From NCBI GenBank assembly GCA_031472005.1, contig PZJY01000012.1, positions 1,798,001 to 1,862,000 of the forward strand: a stretch of DNA of 64,000 nucleotides. Direction: 5' to 3'. How positions within the stretch are numbered: position 1 is the stretch's first letter; each line of letters begins with the position of its first letter. Below are positions 52,545 through 64,000 of this stretch, one piece after another. The stretch comes from Tetracladium setigerum. Taxonomy: Eukaryota > Ascomycota > Leotiomycetes > Helotiales. The notes below the pieces were generated by a model. That model did not search any database. It saw only the letters and a list, made by a program, of their open reading frames with translations, and had not been told where the DNA came from. A program made the position numbers and the translations under genes.

Positions 52545-55110
52545 ATATTCCCAAATGCAAGTAAAGTGGTGGTTTGATTAGGCGACGGCATCAAGTCCAG
52601 GGAGTACACCATGAATTGCTTGACCAAGTTTTGACACATTCCATCTTCCCTGGCTGAAAGGGCGAGAAATTTGCTTGTGTCCTTGTCCATCGAGGTATGG
52701 ATATGTAGCAATCAGAAAATTGTATGAGAACCATTTGTTTAATCGAAAATTGGTAATATCATGAGATAGTCCTGGCACGCTATGTAGAAGTGATGTGTGC
52801 AATTAGGGGGCGACATCATGACGGCCGACTGCATTCAACTTTCTTAATTTTTTGATTGTGAAGCGAGTATTAGATCGTGTCAGGCGTCAGTCGACATCGA
52901 TTCTATGGAATCATGGAATTAATCACCGGGGAGATTTAGTAGAGGCGCGATATCTCCATTACTCAAATTAATTCAAGGTCATCGCCGTGGACGGGTCAAT
53001 TCATTGGAGGAGAAGGAGACTCACACTTGGCCTCTCCTCGAACGTAGATTCATTACCAGGTACTCGTGGCAGTCCTTCGATATTTACAACGTGAGTACTA
53101 GATCCAGTACGTCTTCTACGATCAGTCACTTAATCAGGGTTCAAGGAGAATTTCTTCGGCCAAATCAGGACCAGTCCTCGAAATTATACAATGTTACTTC
53201 CTCATCTACCTATCGCACAGCCAACTTTCGAAAACCAAACAATACCATTCTTGTCTTTTGACTTTGTTCGAAATTGCAGTTGATATAATTGACGAACTTC
53301 GGGATCCCGGTGCATTTTCAATTTCAAAGTGACAATACGATGTGATCTTCTCCATCTCTAAAATGCTTTGGTAAGTTATTGTGAGCTTGGGGGATTTCTT
53401 CTAATGCTTTTTAAATTGGAATATTGCTGCATAGAGTCTTTGAAGGGGTGTTGAATGGCATAGACCTTCTTGACGGTGGGCATGGACATTCTTGCGGGTG
53501 GGAGGGAGGTCACCCTTTCGTTTTTAAGGCGAAAGAACACTTGGTCTGAAGGACGCGACAATGCTCCCATATGGGAACTTGGTTGATGAATGGTGAGTTT
53601 CTAGTGGATCAAGTACTTTTTACAAGACTATCTAACCAGTGCTGATATGTGTATGTAATTATGGAGTGGAACCACGCCTGGGATTTTCTCTCGACGGGTA
53701 AAAACTTATGCTTGGGGTAACACTGATTGTTTTCGAAAATCTAGATAGGAGTTTCATGGATCTAATTGTGCCCTCAAACTCGATAGGTAGTGGAACTGAG
53801 AACAAGTATTGTCAAGTATTCATTATAAACACCTTGGTAGGTGGTCGTCAATTGAGGTGATGGGGTCATTTTACGATGCTGGGTAGGTATACTTTGATAA
53901 ATTAATAATCAAGAGATACACGAATTTCAGTATGCCTCAAATTGAAACTACGATCTAACTATCTATAGACAAACATGTGCATACATCAAGGAGCTAGTAA
54001 GTACTAAATTGCCCAAATATCGACACGTGAGTCTTAGTCACACAAGTAGGAGAATCAGAAATGGGTGGGGCATGAAGTAAACCAACCTGCCATAGATAGA
54101 TAGATAGGCGCCCTACATGAAACACGATTAAGCAAAGTATCTCACCCTCTTTGAAACTAGACATTTCACAGTAAGGCAAGTCAGTGATCATGAGTCATGG
54201 AATAGTCAAAACATGCTATCAAAGTTGCACGTGGTACAAAGATTTGTGATACATCTTTTTTTTTGAAGAAATGGACAAAAGATTTGATGCCAAGCTGCCT
54301 AGTTCTCCTGGTTTGATAAATGCTTACCTAGGTACTTTTACTATAGGTAGGTAGCTAGCAGCAAACTCGTTAACCTTTTTGAGATGTAGTTGATACGTCT
54401 CATTCGTTCGTACTGTACACACCTGGAGGAGGTGGGGTGTATGTGAGAGAGGGCTTGGCCGAATGATTAGACCCCTCCTTTCCCCTACCAGTACAGTATA
54501 CTGAGCGACAACTGTCCAAAGAATCCGAAAATCTCAGGAAATATGGCTTGCGTATTTTGCACACACACCTTCATCTTCCGATCAATAACAATCCAGCCAG
54601 CCATAGGCATATATACATCACCAATCCAAAGTCGCACCCCTTTTCTCCCAACCTTTCAGGATCTTTTTCAGATCCGAACTCAGCACCATAGCCATCAGCC
54701 ATGAAATCGGAAATTATTCATTCGCATCCTTCAACCATCATTACCAATCCCTTCCGAACCCTTCGAACCAAACTAGCTCGAAAGTTTTAATTTTTTTTGC
54801 CAATCGCCAATTGCCAATCCCTTACCCCTCGATGATGATGGCGGAAAACGGAACGGATAGGGTGAATCAAACCGTTTTTGTTGGAGTTTTGACTTTTTTT
54901 CCCTTCTGGTTCGGATGCGTTCAGTAGTTACAGTAGTTGGTTGAAGTACAGTAGTGGTTGAGGGTGCGTGGCCAATGGAGTTGCAAAGATGGAGGTTGAC
55001 GTTCTTACTCGTCTAGCCCTCTAAGCTTGGCTTGATGAACAAGGGGGTACAGTAAAGAAGGTTGGAGTGCGGGAATATGGACTGTGCTTTTATGGATTAT
55101 TGGAGTATTG

Positions 55111-55128
55111 GGTTGGTTGGTTGGTTGG
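55111..55128. repeat. Microsatellite (GGTT)n
   Basis: Four copies of GGTT in the gene desert. Confidence 0.8.
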
Positions 55129-58100
55129 ATCGTAAGTAGGTAAGCCATATGGTGTCATATCAAACGAATCTGTGAATCATTGCAGATGAGGAGGAGGAGA
55201 GGAGGACAGATAAGGAGAAGGGGTGGTCCGCCGTGGAAGTGTTGGTGTACGACGAGTACGATGCTGTTGGGAATAATTCAGGAGAGTTGAGGATGTTGAA
55301 AACCAATCGATTGATATTTCTTAAGTTTATGGGAAAGAGAGGTCGTCCGAAGATTATGTTGGATCCATGGATGATTACTCGGACTCCCATCTGTTGGTAT
55401 GATGGTACTGGAGAATATCGGTCACGTTACGGAGTATGTTGGGTTTCGGCTTTATTATTATCTTCTGGAGAGTTGACGTTGATTTTGAGACTTCTTGGTG
55501 TCTCACGACATGTTCAGGAGGAGACCGTTCATCTGTACTCCATACTTTGCTGGAGATAGAGTTCTGACTCGACTACTAGAGTGAGTTGAAATCTTCCATT
55601 TCCCAAACCGGCCGCCACACCCTTTCCAAAAAACGGTTTCTCGAGCGCGAAGGAAGTCCCAGCCGTTCCCCGGTGCGTGTCCTCAACGCTTTTCTACTTT
55701 CATACCACACCATCTCTCTGTGATACCACGGTTACCAGCCCATTCACCCCATTTTCCCTTTCCAAATGCGATGGAAAGGGCAGAGAAGAGCAGGGTTGAT
55801 CACACCCACTCGTCGTCACGTTACCTTCATCGTTCCCAAGCCAAGGCCACGCCAGATGCACGCGAGGCGCTGGGGTTCACACTATTCACACCAATGAGGG
55901 CGTGTAGATGGCCTGCTGAAGAAACAGAGATGGGTTATGAACTTTATGTGCCCTGTCGATTGGAGGTTTAGGCATACACACTTGTTTTGCTGACTCCACC
56001 GAGGCATGATTCATTCATCTCATACCGAAGAGATCATATCCAAGGTCACGGGAATCATATCATCACCATACTATCATAATACTAAGGTAGAGTACCTTCT
56101 GACATCTCGAACAAGATTTATTTTTTCGCCTGCCACGTCAACAAAAGTGACAACGCATAAAACACTTCTAAAAATTCACCGAGGGGCTAAAACAAAACAA
56201 ATGGGTACCTACAGTAGTTGGCTGTAGGCAAGTCGATGACAGAAAAGATCAAGGCTGTGGCGAAGACTTTTGGATGATGCACGGAAGCTCAGCCACACAG
56301 CCACGATGCAGTTGGAGGTCGATCTGCTTTTTGCGCCGCACCGCACCGCGAACACCGAGGAAATGGGCTGGGAATAGGAACAAGGAAGAATACTCGATCG
56401 AGTAGGGAAATGCAAAAGGAAAATCTCATGCGGACTTTCAGCTCTGCTGGGAACTTTTGCATTGACAACACATACAGTGTATTTCATGGATTTCTTATTA
56501 TTATTAATTATTTGGCGAATCGTTGCGATTGGAATAATGTGAAGGGCGATAATTCAGAATTCCTAGTACAGTAGAGATGGACAGGGTTAGAACTTAGAGA
56601 TGAGGGGTCGTTTGTGACTCTGGTGGTCTGGGCCCTGGTTCGGTTTGGATATCTGAGATGTGATATCACAGTAGTACTGTAGGTCGCATTGAATGTCATT
56701 CATTTTGTGATATCTACGATAGGCTGATTTGTGAATTGTCCCGGTTACGTTACGGTACGGTTTCACGGTTCAACGGCAATACTTTAGAGATGTGACAGAT
56801 GTCGCCTTTTACTCTTTGGGCATTTCTCTTTTTTTTGCCTCTTGTGATCTCGGCTATGGTTGTCAACAAACCAAAGCAAACACTCCCTCGTATGCGTTTT
56901 GCCAAAATACGTCCCCCAAGCGGGAGGAAAGGCGACATTATTCGGATAATGATAAGATGACCCCATTATTGGGAGATCAACAACAGTACCTAACTACGGG
57001 TACAACCTACTTCCCAAACAAACCAATTCCTCCTGAAGCAACAAAAAAGTTTGTTCCTTCGTTCAGGGGTGTGGTTCTAGGTTCTGTGTTCAACTTTTTC
57101 TCGTCAACCGCCGAGGAGGCGTCGATTGGATGAGGCGTATCCCAGCTTTCGCCAATGAACGAGCGAAGCAGCCATGCTTCATGAGAATGCCTTTTTCCCT
57201 TCATCGTGACAAAGCAGGTGTGACCTCTCTAAATCTTCTCCACTACTTCGGAGGAGTATGACATGTTGAGACAGGTCGCGGAGACAGACTGGAAGGGGGT
57301 TGGCGAGAGGGATTTGTGCTGATGGAGGAAGGAAGGATGGATACAACTAGTCAACTACTCGGACGAGACAGCGATTTGCTCGAGGACAGGCCTTGCGGGA
57401 CGAGGCGATGGCGATGGGGAGGTCTCGGGCGGGCGTGATAGGCACGAGACGACCCGTTTACTAGGCCGTTACCTTTGTTGATCAGAGGTCTCGTAGCAAA
57501 TAGATGAGCGCGACAAGTGTTGCTGGGCAAGGTCACAAAGTATCTCTTGAGTTCATGCTGAAAGCTGACGGTGAGGCCGTTCGTGAAAGATCCAATGACT
57601 TGCAAGCACCTGATCAGGAGTGATCAAGGAGGAGGCGATTGAGAAGCGCAGAAAAGTGGCACGGGATAGATGGACGGGGGTCCCCAAAATAGAAAGCTTG
57701 GGTGGTGATCATTCTTCCGACAAGCGCGCCCACAAACATTATTCCACATTCCACAGAATCCACAACCAACTAGATCTTTTGTCCTTGGACGACCTTGGAC
57801 TTCAAGGCATAGGCCAGATGCGGGTCACTTCTCCTTCGGCCAGGAGAAAAAGAGAGAAAGAGAGAGGGAGAGGAAAAAGATAAATCCCTGCTTGATATGA
57901 TTAGCCGACGAATGATGGTCCGGCGTCTAATAAAGTCAAGCCATCGACTTGGGTGAGTAAATCCCAATACTGATCCCGACATCATCCACATCCATCACAC
58001 ATCCACCACCGCCTGGTTCGTTCTGCCTCATCTCATTGCTTCCTCACCGCTCCACGAATGAACTCCCACCGCTGCGACCGCCTCATCCTTATAGGCCTCG

Positions 58101-58813
58101 AGATACATGCAGACACCTCTCTACTGCTGCAGCAGAACCTAACGAGCCCGGAGTCTGCATCGCGGCGCAGCTGGACTTCTTTCGCGTACAAGTCCGGACG
58201 CGCATGTATTCGCTGCGTCTCTGCAAATCTCTGCATTTTCCCTGCATTGCCATGTCCACCACAATCGCATGTTGAGCCATAGAGAGAGACGAGAGTATTA
58301 CACATTCGCGTCTCTCTTCCCCAGCTTTCTATTTCGAGTCGCAGCAAGTGTCAGGCCTCTCTCTCTCTCACGTCCTCTAGGGGCGATCAAGGACAAGGGA
58401 AAAACGGCCTAACGCCACAGACCCGAGAAGTACGCAGTGTTTGACAAGAGCCACAAAGCCGAGTCACCTTTTGGAGAGAGAGAGAGACGAGAGAGCCCGT
58501 TGTAGCATAGTAGTACTATATACCACCAACGCTTTACTAAGTCTCCTACCTGCCAGTCGTCGGTACTAGATCTCAGACATCAAGGCTTCAGGGTCCCACT
58601 CCTCGCGGGATCAACATCTCCATATCTTCAGCCCCTCTCCCATACTACTTCTCTGCCTGGTCTCTCGTCTGCCATACAAAGTCCTCAAAGGCTATATACG
58701 CTAAATATCCCGTCTCCGTTGACGGCTCTCCCTGGCCCAAGTTCTGATCCTAGTAGTGCCCACACTACCCGCACACCAAGAGACTACTACCCCCCATCAT
58801 TCCACCATACACT

Positions 58814-58843
58814 ACCACCACCACCACCACCACCACCACCACC
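58814..58843. repeat. Microsatellite (CCA)n
   Basis: About ten CCA copies in the leader region 550 bases upstream of the last gene. Confidence 0.85.
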
Positions 58844-59385
58844 CTTAAACATCAACACCACACCTCGCTTCTCTTTTCTCCGTCTTTTTTTCTCTCTACT
58901 TCCTCTTTCTGTCAGACCTGAAACTCATTGTCCTTGTCGTTCTCGTTGTTTTCGTTTGCGCTTTTCGTGTGTACAGTACAGAGTCTTGTCCTGCCCTGGC
59001 GGTATTCTCGGCCTATCCATCCTATACCCACTTGCACATATTACATTTGGCCACCACCACCACCACCGCCCCTCGAGGACGCGAATGCTTAATTGTTTGC
59101 TTCAACTCTACTCGGCTTCTCTTTCCCTCTAGACAAAAAGAAGGTCTTCACAGACACAGTGCTCCGGCAAAGGAAATAATTTTGCAAAGTATGACCAAAA
59201 CTTCCCCTCTGTTTACGCCTTTTCATCCGCTGACTTTGGCGGGAAGGTTTTCGTATACTGCTTAAAAGATTCCATATCGCCCACGCGAAACCATTTCAAG
59301 GAATGTCGAATACATATCGCTTATAACACCACTTGGTCAACAGTACAAGTCTATAAGAAGTAATGCAAAGCTAAGAAGGAACAAG

Positions 59386-62300
59386 ATGGCATCATACAAA
59401 GCCGGCTTCGACCCGCCAAATAGGTCTGGAGAAGTAAGGAGTGACAAGAGAGTTGGTACATATTGGCAACCCGCGCTGGACAAGCAGATACCGAGAAAGG
59501 CAGACATTGCAAATATGCCAGGACAAATGGAACCGCGGAGGGGTCATACCATCCCGCAGCCAACAAGGCCGCAACAAATGTCTAGTATACCAAGAGCCGG
59601 TATGCGCTCGCCTTCACCAGGCACAACAAGGACGTTAGCCGACTCAAAACCGAGTGGACAAAGGTTTGGATTTGGAAGGGCGGGCAGCAAACCGCCAGCG
59701 CCAACGAGAGCGGCTCCCGTCCCAGAATTAAAAGGGAAATCCTCCCGGAATGTATTGCGGAGGAAACCATCTACCATATCCCAGCACCCGCTACCAAGGC
59801 CAAGTGTGGAGAGATCTGGCTCCGCTTCACCGTCAAAATGGTTGCAGCCGTCAGCAGAGAGCCGACCAAGCATCGACTCTTCACTCAAATCAGCGGAGGC
59901 TTACAGTGAGATTTTTACTAGGGGAAGAGCGAAAACACCCCTAACTACCGAGCCACAAATTTACCCAGAGCTGGACAGATATCGAACACGACCTGAGCAG
60001 TTTCAGGATGTTGGAATCTCGGATCTACCGCCCAAGCTTTCAACCTCGGACTTACCCCCTCCAACACCCTTGTATTCTGCTTCCAGTGGCAGTCATCATC
60101 GATATAGCGGCACTTACAGCGCCAGCGGGTATAGTGCAAGTCCATCCACGAGGTTCTCGGAATCACCCGGCCCAGGAGCAGCGTATAGTCGAAATACCAC
60201 ACCTACTTCCATTTCCTCACAATCACCAGGCATATTTGCGCCAGTGAAACCCATCACACCCAGGTTACGACAGGGAAGCCCCGCCCAGACACGCCCACCT
60301 ATCACGAGAAGAAGAGCTGGTAGCAATTCAAATGATGCCGAAGGACCCATTATCGACCCTCACGGTCTTCCTTCGCTTCGGGAGTCGTCATCATCTAACT
60401 CAACCGTAAAAGCGGAAGCCATCAAAGCTGAGGCCAGTACTCCAGAATCGAAGAAGAAGAAGAAGAGGCTTTCGCCTCTACCACCTAGTCCTCCGCCTCG
60501 AAAGTCATCGCAGAAGTTCAAAAAACCTCGCTCCGACACACCTGAGGAGTCCCCTTCCAAGGTCAGCTCGACTCCAGCGAAGCCAGTCATGACATCTCCA
60601 ACACAGGCTCCGCCAGTAATGAAGCAGATGGTGCCTGGCAAACCTGGAAAGTTTGCTCCTGCACGACCAAGTCGAGAGGGAGCGCCGGAACTGCAATCAC
60701 AGTTTGGAGAGTCTATTGCTATCATCCAAAGCAACCTCACTGGTCTTAGCTTTCCATCCGATAGGAGGCAGAGTGGAATTGCCAGGGCATCTCCTCTTGT
60801 ATCTCAACTTTCACCAAGGTCAACCCCAGGCTCTCGACTTCCCTCGCGGAATCCTTCACCCAATCCCATTCAACCCACCCCAAGAGAAGCAACTCCAGCT
60901 CCGGCTGGTCTTGGGATCATTCCGGACTTGAGACCGCAAGCTTCTGCCAAAAACTCTGGCTTACGGACACCGAGTCCAAGTGTTTCTACTCATAAACACC
61001 GATTTGGTCTGTTTGGAAGACGAACTAAGACGGCACCTGAGGCTGTTCCAACAGAAAAGGCAGTCAGGAAAGGACCGGCCGCAGGAACAGGACATGAAGG
61101 GTATGGCCGTTATGCCCCTCGGGGCAGGAGCACTAGTGCAGGTGGTGTCGTCCACGGCCATTCAAGGAACGTCAGTGCCGCTAGCTCTTCGATGGACAGC
61201 GTTTCGAGCACTCGCACACACGATCCCTTCCTCCTCGAACGCATGAGCCCAGTCGTCATCTCTGGAGGAGAAGTTATCGAGAATTATAACATCGTCTCGG
61301 ACTCTCGAACGGAAAGTAACACTAGCCTCCTCCTCGGCAGACCAAGCCTCGACTCAAGAGGATCGTCAAAGTCCAACCTTGGAAGAGAAGCTCCTCGTGG
61401 CAATCTCTGGCCGTCGGCTCTTCCCAAGGAGTCCTCGAAGAGAATGTCGACGCTTGTAGTCCCCAAAGGACGACGACCTTCTGACAGCAGTGATGATGGA
61501 ATTGGAAATAGCTCTTCAGCTTTCCGACGATCGATTCAACGAATCAACGATTCTGGCTCTGCTCTCCATCTCCCTAGACCAGCCAATATCGGCGCGGGGT
61601 CCTCAGTGACTAGTTTAGCCCCGAGCATATTATCCGATGAGTCTGCTGACGTGGGACGCGGTCGCAAGAATCTGATTGTGAAGAGTAAGAAATTAGAGAA
61701 GCGTCCCAAGTCGCCAAAGAAGTGGAATATTTTCCATCGATCAACATCGAAGGCACCCGAGCCAAAGTTGGAGACTGCACCTGTTCCGGTCACCGTGGGC
61801 AGACCGCAGGTGAAGGCTGTTCCGCACTACGCTATCATGGACAACTCGTCGGATGAAATGCCAGACTACATGGAGGGCGTCGATCTCGAGGAACTTCTTG
61901 CAGATGTCGAGGTCGTTGAGTTGTCGAATGAAGAGCTGGACCTGCTACAGTTTGGAGAATTGAAGGCAAACCTCAAGCGCGAGAAGGAGGAGAAGGAGCA
62001 GAAGTTGAAGGCAGCCAAAGCGAAGGAAGAGAAGCTTCCACCGATCCTGTTTGCTTCGCCGAAGCCAATGGATTTGACACCTGAGATCCCTCAAACGGAA
62101 CTTCACCTCACCAGAGATGAAGCCCCTGTGAGGCCCAGTCGATTGCCTCAAGTTGGTCGAATCCCAAAAGTTGTATCCGCCAGACCCCAGGCTACATCCC
62201 CCAAGTCATTCTCGAGGCCGTTCGCCCGACTGAGTGTTGTTCAACCTCTGCAGGAGCCCATCGTTATTGACAAGGAGTCTGTTGCTGCTGGTCCAAGCCC

Positions 62301-64000
62301 ACCAAAACAGTCGATGTCAGATCTCCCACGCGCAAATCTACAGGCTGACATTGATGCCGTATTGAGGCAGATCTCGTTGGTTTCAACAACTTCGGACAAT
62401 GCTGCTGCCGCTACTCGGACAGACTTTTTTTCTTTCTCGCCTCGCAAGAATTCCGAAGCCACGAGTAGCAGTTCTGGATGTGTCAGTTTTACTGATATCA
62501 CCACGGCTGTTATTCCGGAGCCAGATGCTGTCTTTGCTGAGGATGAGATTTGGGATGAGTATGATGACTTGATCGAGAATAATGGTTCGAATAAGGAAAA
62601 GGTTCCTGTCTCTGCAACTTCGTCACACGGCGTTCCCTTTCAGTATGAGAGCTATGAGACTCGACGAATTCGTAGAAGCGCTGCTGCCCAAGCGAAGGAA
62701 ACTGCTGCTGCGAAGTCAAATGATCTTTTGGCTCCTGCTGACAGTGAAGCAATTCGTTCGTCCATCGTCACAGCATCGAGCGTTTATAGTACTGAGCTAA
62801 GCCCAAGGTTGAAGGAGAGTCTCGCAGCACTTGCGACTCCAACAACACCTTCCTCGCTCACAGACTTCATCTCCAGTTATGGCGATAGGAACAACTCGGT
62901 TCAGGGTGATTCTGCAAAGAAACCAGCACCAGCACTTCGTTCTCGAAGTAACTCGAGGAAGTCCAACACCGAAAGTACTCATACTCGTACCCCATCAGGC
63001 TTGCGACCAATCAAAGAGCAAACCCCAACTGTCGAGGCAGTCTCCCCAACCGCACAGGTCAATCTACGATTGGGATCAATGACAGTCAGCAAGTGGCTCA
63101 CTTTTGGTCATGTCCTGTTCAGTCCCGCTCGCGATTCCATTAAGAACGACACTTCAAAACGCCATTCTATTCTTGTCATCGATGGACTTGGTAATGGTAT
63201 GTTACGCTCGTCTTCTCCCCGCCAGATCTTCCAATAATAATACTAACCTCACACAGACGACTGGTCATTCTACGCATCTGAACTATACCCCACAGCAACT
63301 TTCTATAATCTCTCCCCTACCGCCCCCCTTCCTACTTCCCTCTCCTCCAATCCCTCCTCGAGCCCTCAACCCTCCTTCCCCCACACACCCCCAAACCACC
63401 GACAAGTGCAACACCTCTCACCGACCCTCAAATTCCCCTTTCCCTCCTCCACCTTCCACGTCGTCGTCTTCCGCTTCCCAGCCGCTCTCCCCATCTCAAC
63501 CTACCAAACCATCATCTCAGAATCCAAACGCGTTCTCCTCCCCGGCGGCTACCTTGAAATGGCCATCCTAGACATCGACATGATGAACATGGGTCCTCTC
63601 GCCCGACGATCCGTGCGTACACTCAAGATGAACCTCCAGCAACAAGAAGGCGGAAGTAGCATCTGGACCGGAAGCGCGAGCGATACCGTGCTCAAGATTG
63701 TGGGAAAGAGGGGGTTTGAGAGCGTGAAGAGTTGTGTGGTGGGTGTGCCGGTTGCGATTGCGGGTGATGGGACGGGTGAAGGACAGGGGAAGAGTCTGGC
63801 GGATTTGATGAGAGAGGAGAGTACGGCGAAGGGAGATGAGGGCATTACAGGTATGGTGGCGAAGGTGGGGAGGTGGTGGTATACGAGATGTTATGAGCTT
63901 CCCACCGCCGTCGCCGCCGCCAATTCAAGCAATAGCAACGACGCAAAACAGCTACCCACCACCAGCATCTTTAACGACACAGCTCTCATAGCAGAAGCAG
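59386..64000 (+). CDS. Large Ser/Pro-rich protein with C-terminal methyltransferase-like domain (3' end missing)
   Basis: Exon 1 (59386-63196) starts at AAG-ATG-GC and encodes 1270 residues plus one base. A GTATGT...CACAG intron of 60 nt follows, and exon 2 (63257 to the window edge) stays open, so at least 1518 residues. The first 1230 residues are disordered: Ser, Pro, Arg and Lys rich with many SP and RxxS sites and runs such as KKKKRLSPLPPSPPP. A charged coiled-coil piece lies near 855-890 (LKREKEEKEQKLKAAKAKEEK region). Around the splice, LVIDGLGNDDWSFYASELYP resembles motif I of class I methyltransferases, and exon 2 has FHVVVFRFP and ESKRVLLPGGYLEMAILD, the usual late motif (LkPGGyl). 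AdoMet-dependent methyl transfer is likely but the substrate is unknown; the glycine-poor motif I may mean weak or lost activity. Confidence 0.8.

Larger units (their letters stand above)
50759..59385. other. 8.6 kb gene desert with relics
   Basis: No intact gene. It includes a NACHT relic (51128-51690) and a HET relic (52161-52544). Elsewhere only short unrelated frames are seen, together with a GGTT microsatellite at 55111 and, from about 58.7 kb, a CCA-rich leader region of the last gene. Isolated peptide-like stretches at 52578-52802 (minus) and 53004-53100 (plus) could not be assigned. Confidence 0.5.

Noticed and set aside
55233..55559. 108-codon plus-strand frame in the gene desert
   Set aside because: Begins with GTG, not ATG, and shows no motif.

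Overview
The window is nuclear DNA of a filamentous ascomycete. Genes carry several short introns (mostly 50-100 nt, GTAWGT-type donors, pyrimidine-rich CAG/TAG acceptors) and are separated by promoters of 0.4-4 kb. The content is typical of Pezizomycotina: a Zn2Cys6 factor, sugar and siderophore MFS transporters, a GPI-type cell-surface protein, and HET/NACHT relics. I infer Leotiomycetes (Botrytis/Sclerotinia-like) from the general look of the proteins; this was not tested by a search.

Layout. 0-7.2 kb is housekeeping: a chalcone-isomerase-fold mitochondrial protein (AIM18-like), a dithiol glutaredoxin, a UBL+BAG Hsp70 co-chaperone and ribosomal protein uL13. 9-16 kb holds an acyl-CoA synthetase-type AMP-binding enzyme, a multi-pass membrane protein and an amidase-signature enzyme. 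After a 4.3 kb gene-poor stretch, 20.4-28.3 kb has a GPI-anchored DUF7729-like protein, a low-complexity protein, a secreted GH5 glycosidase and an acidic orphan. 29.7-39.9 kb is a lactose-type module: a GH2 beta-galactosidase and an MFS sugar permease diverge from one 0.9 kb promoter, with a Zn2Cys6 factor downstream. 41.5-50.8 kb has a siderophore (SIT-type) MFS transporter, a Pro/Ser/Thr/Lys-rich protein and a SAP-domain Tho1/SARNP-like mRNA-export protein. 50.8-59.4 kb has no intact gene but holds recognisable relics of a NACHT ATPase and of a HET domain. The window ends inside a large Ser/Pro-rich protein with a C-terminal methyltransferase-like domain.

Three themes stand out. First, alternative N termini: the BAG gene has no ATG from 3722 to 4343. 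Its membrane-anchor segment can only be made from a non-AUG start (GTG at 4098, ideal Kozak context), and the first AUG lies directly after the anchor. The glutaredoxin also has a long in-frame upstream extension. Second, three otherwise good genes (acyl-CoA ligase, GH5, the 45.8 kb gene) each carry one -1 frameshift exactly in a C/G homopolymer, which points to sequence error more than gene death. Third, incompatibility/NLR-type genes are decaying in the 50.8-59.4 kb desert.

Exon boundaries were set by eye from splice signals and reading-frame continuity. No tRNA, rRNA, CRISPR or complete transposon was found.
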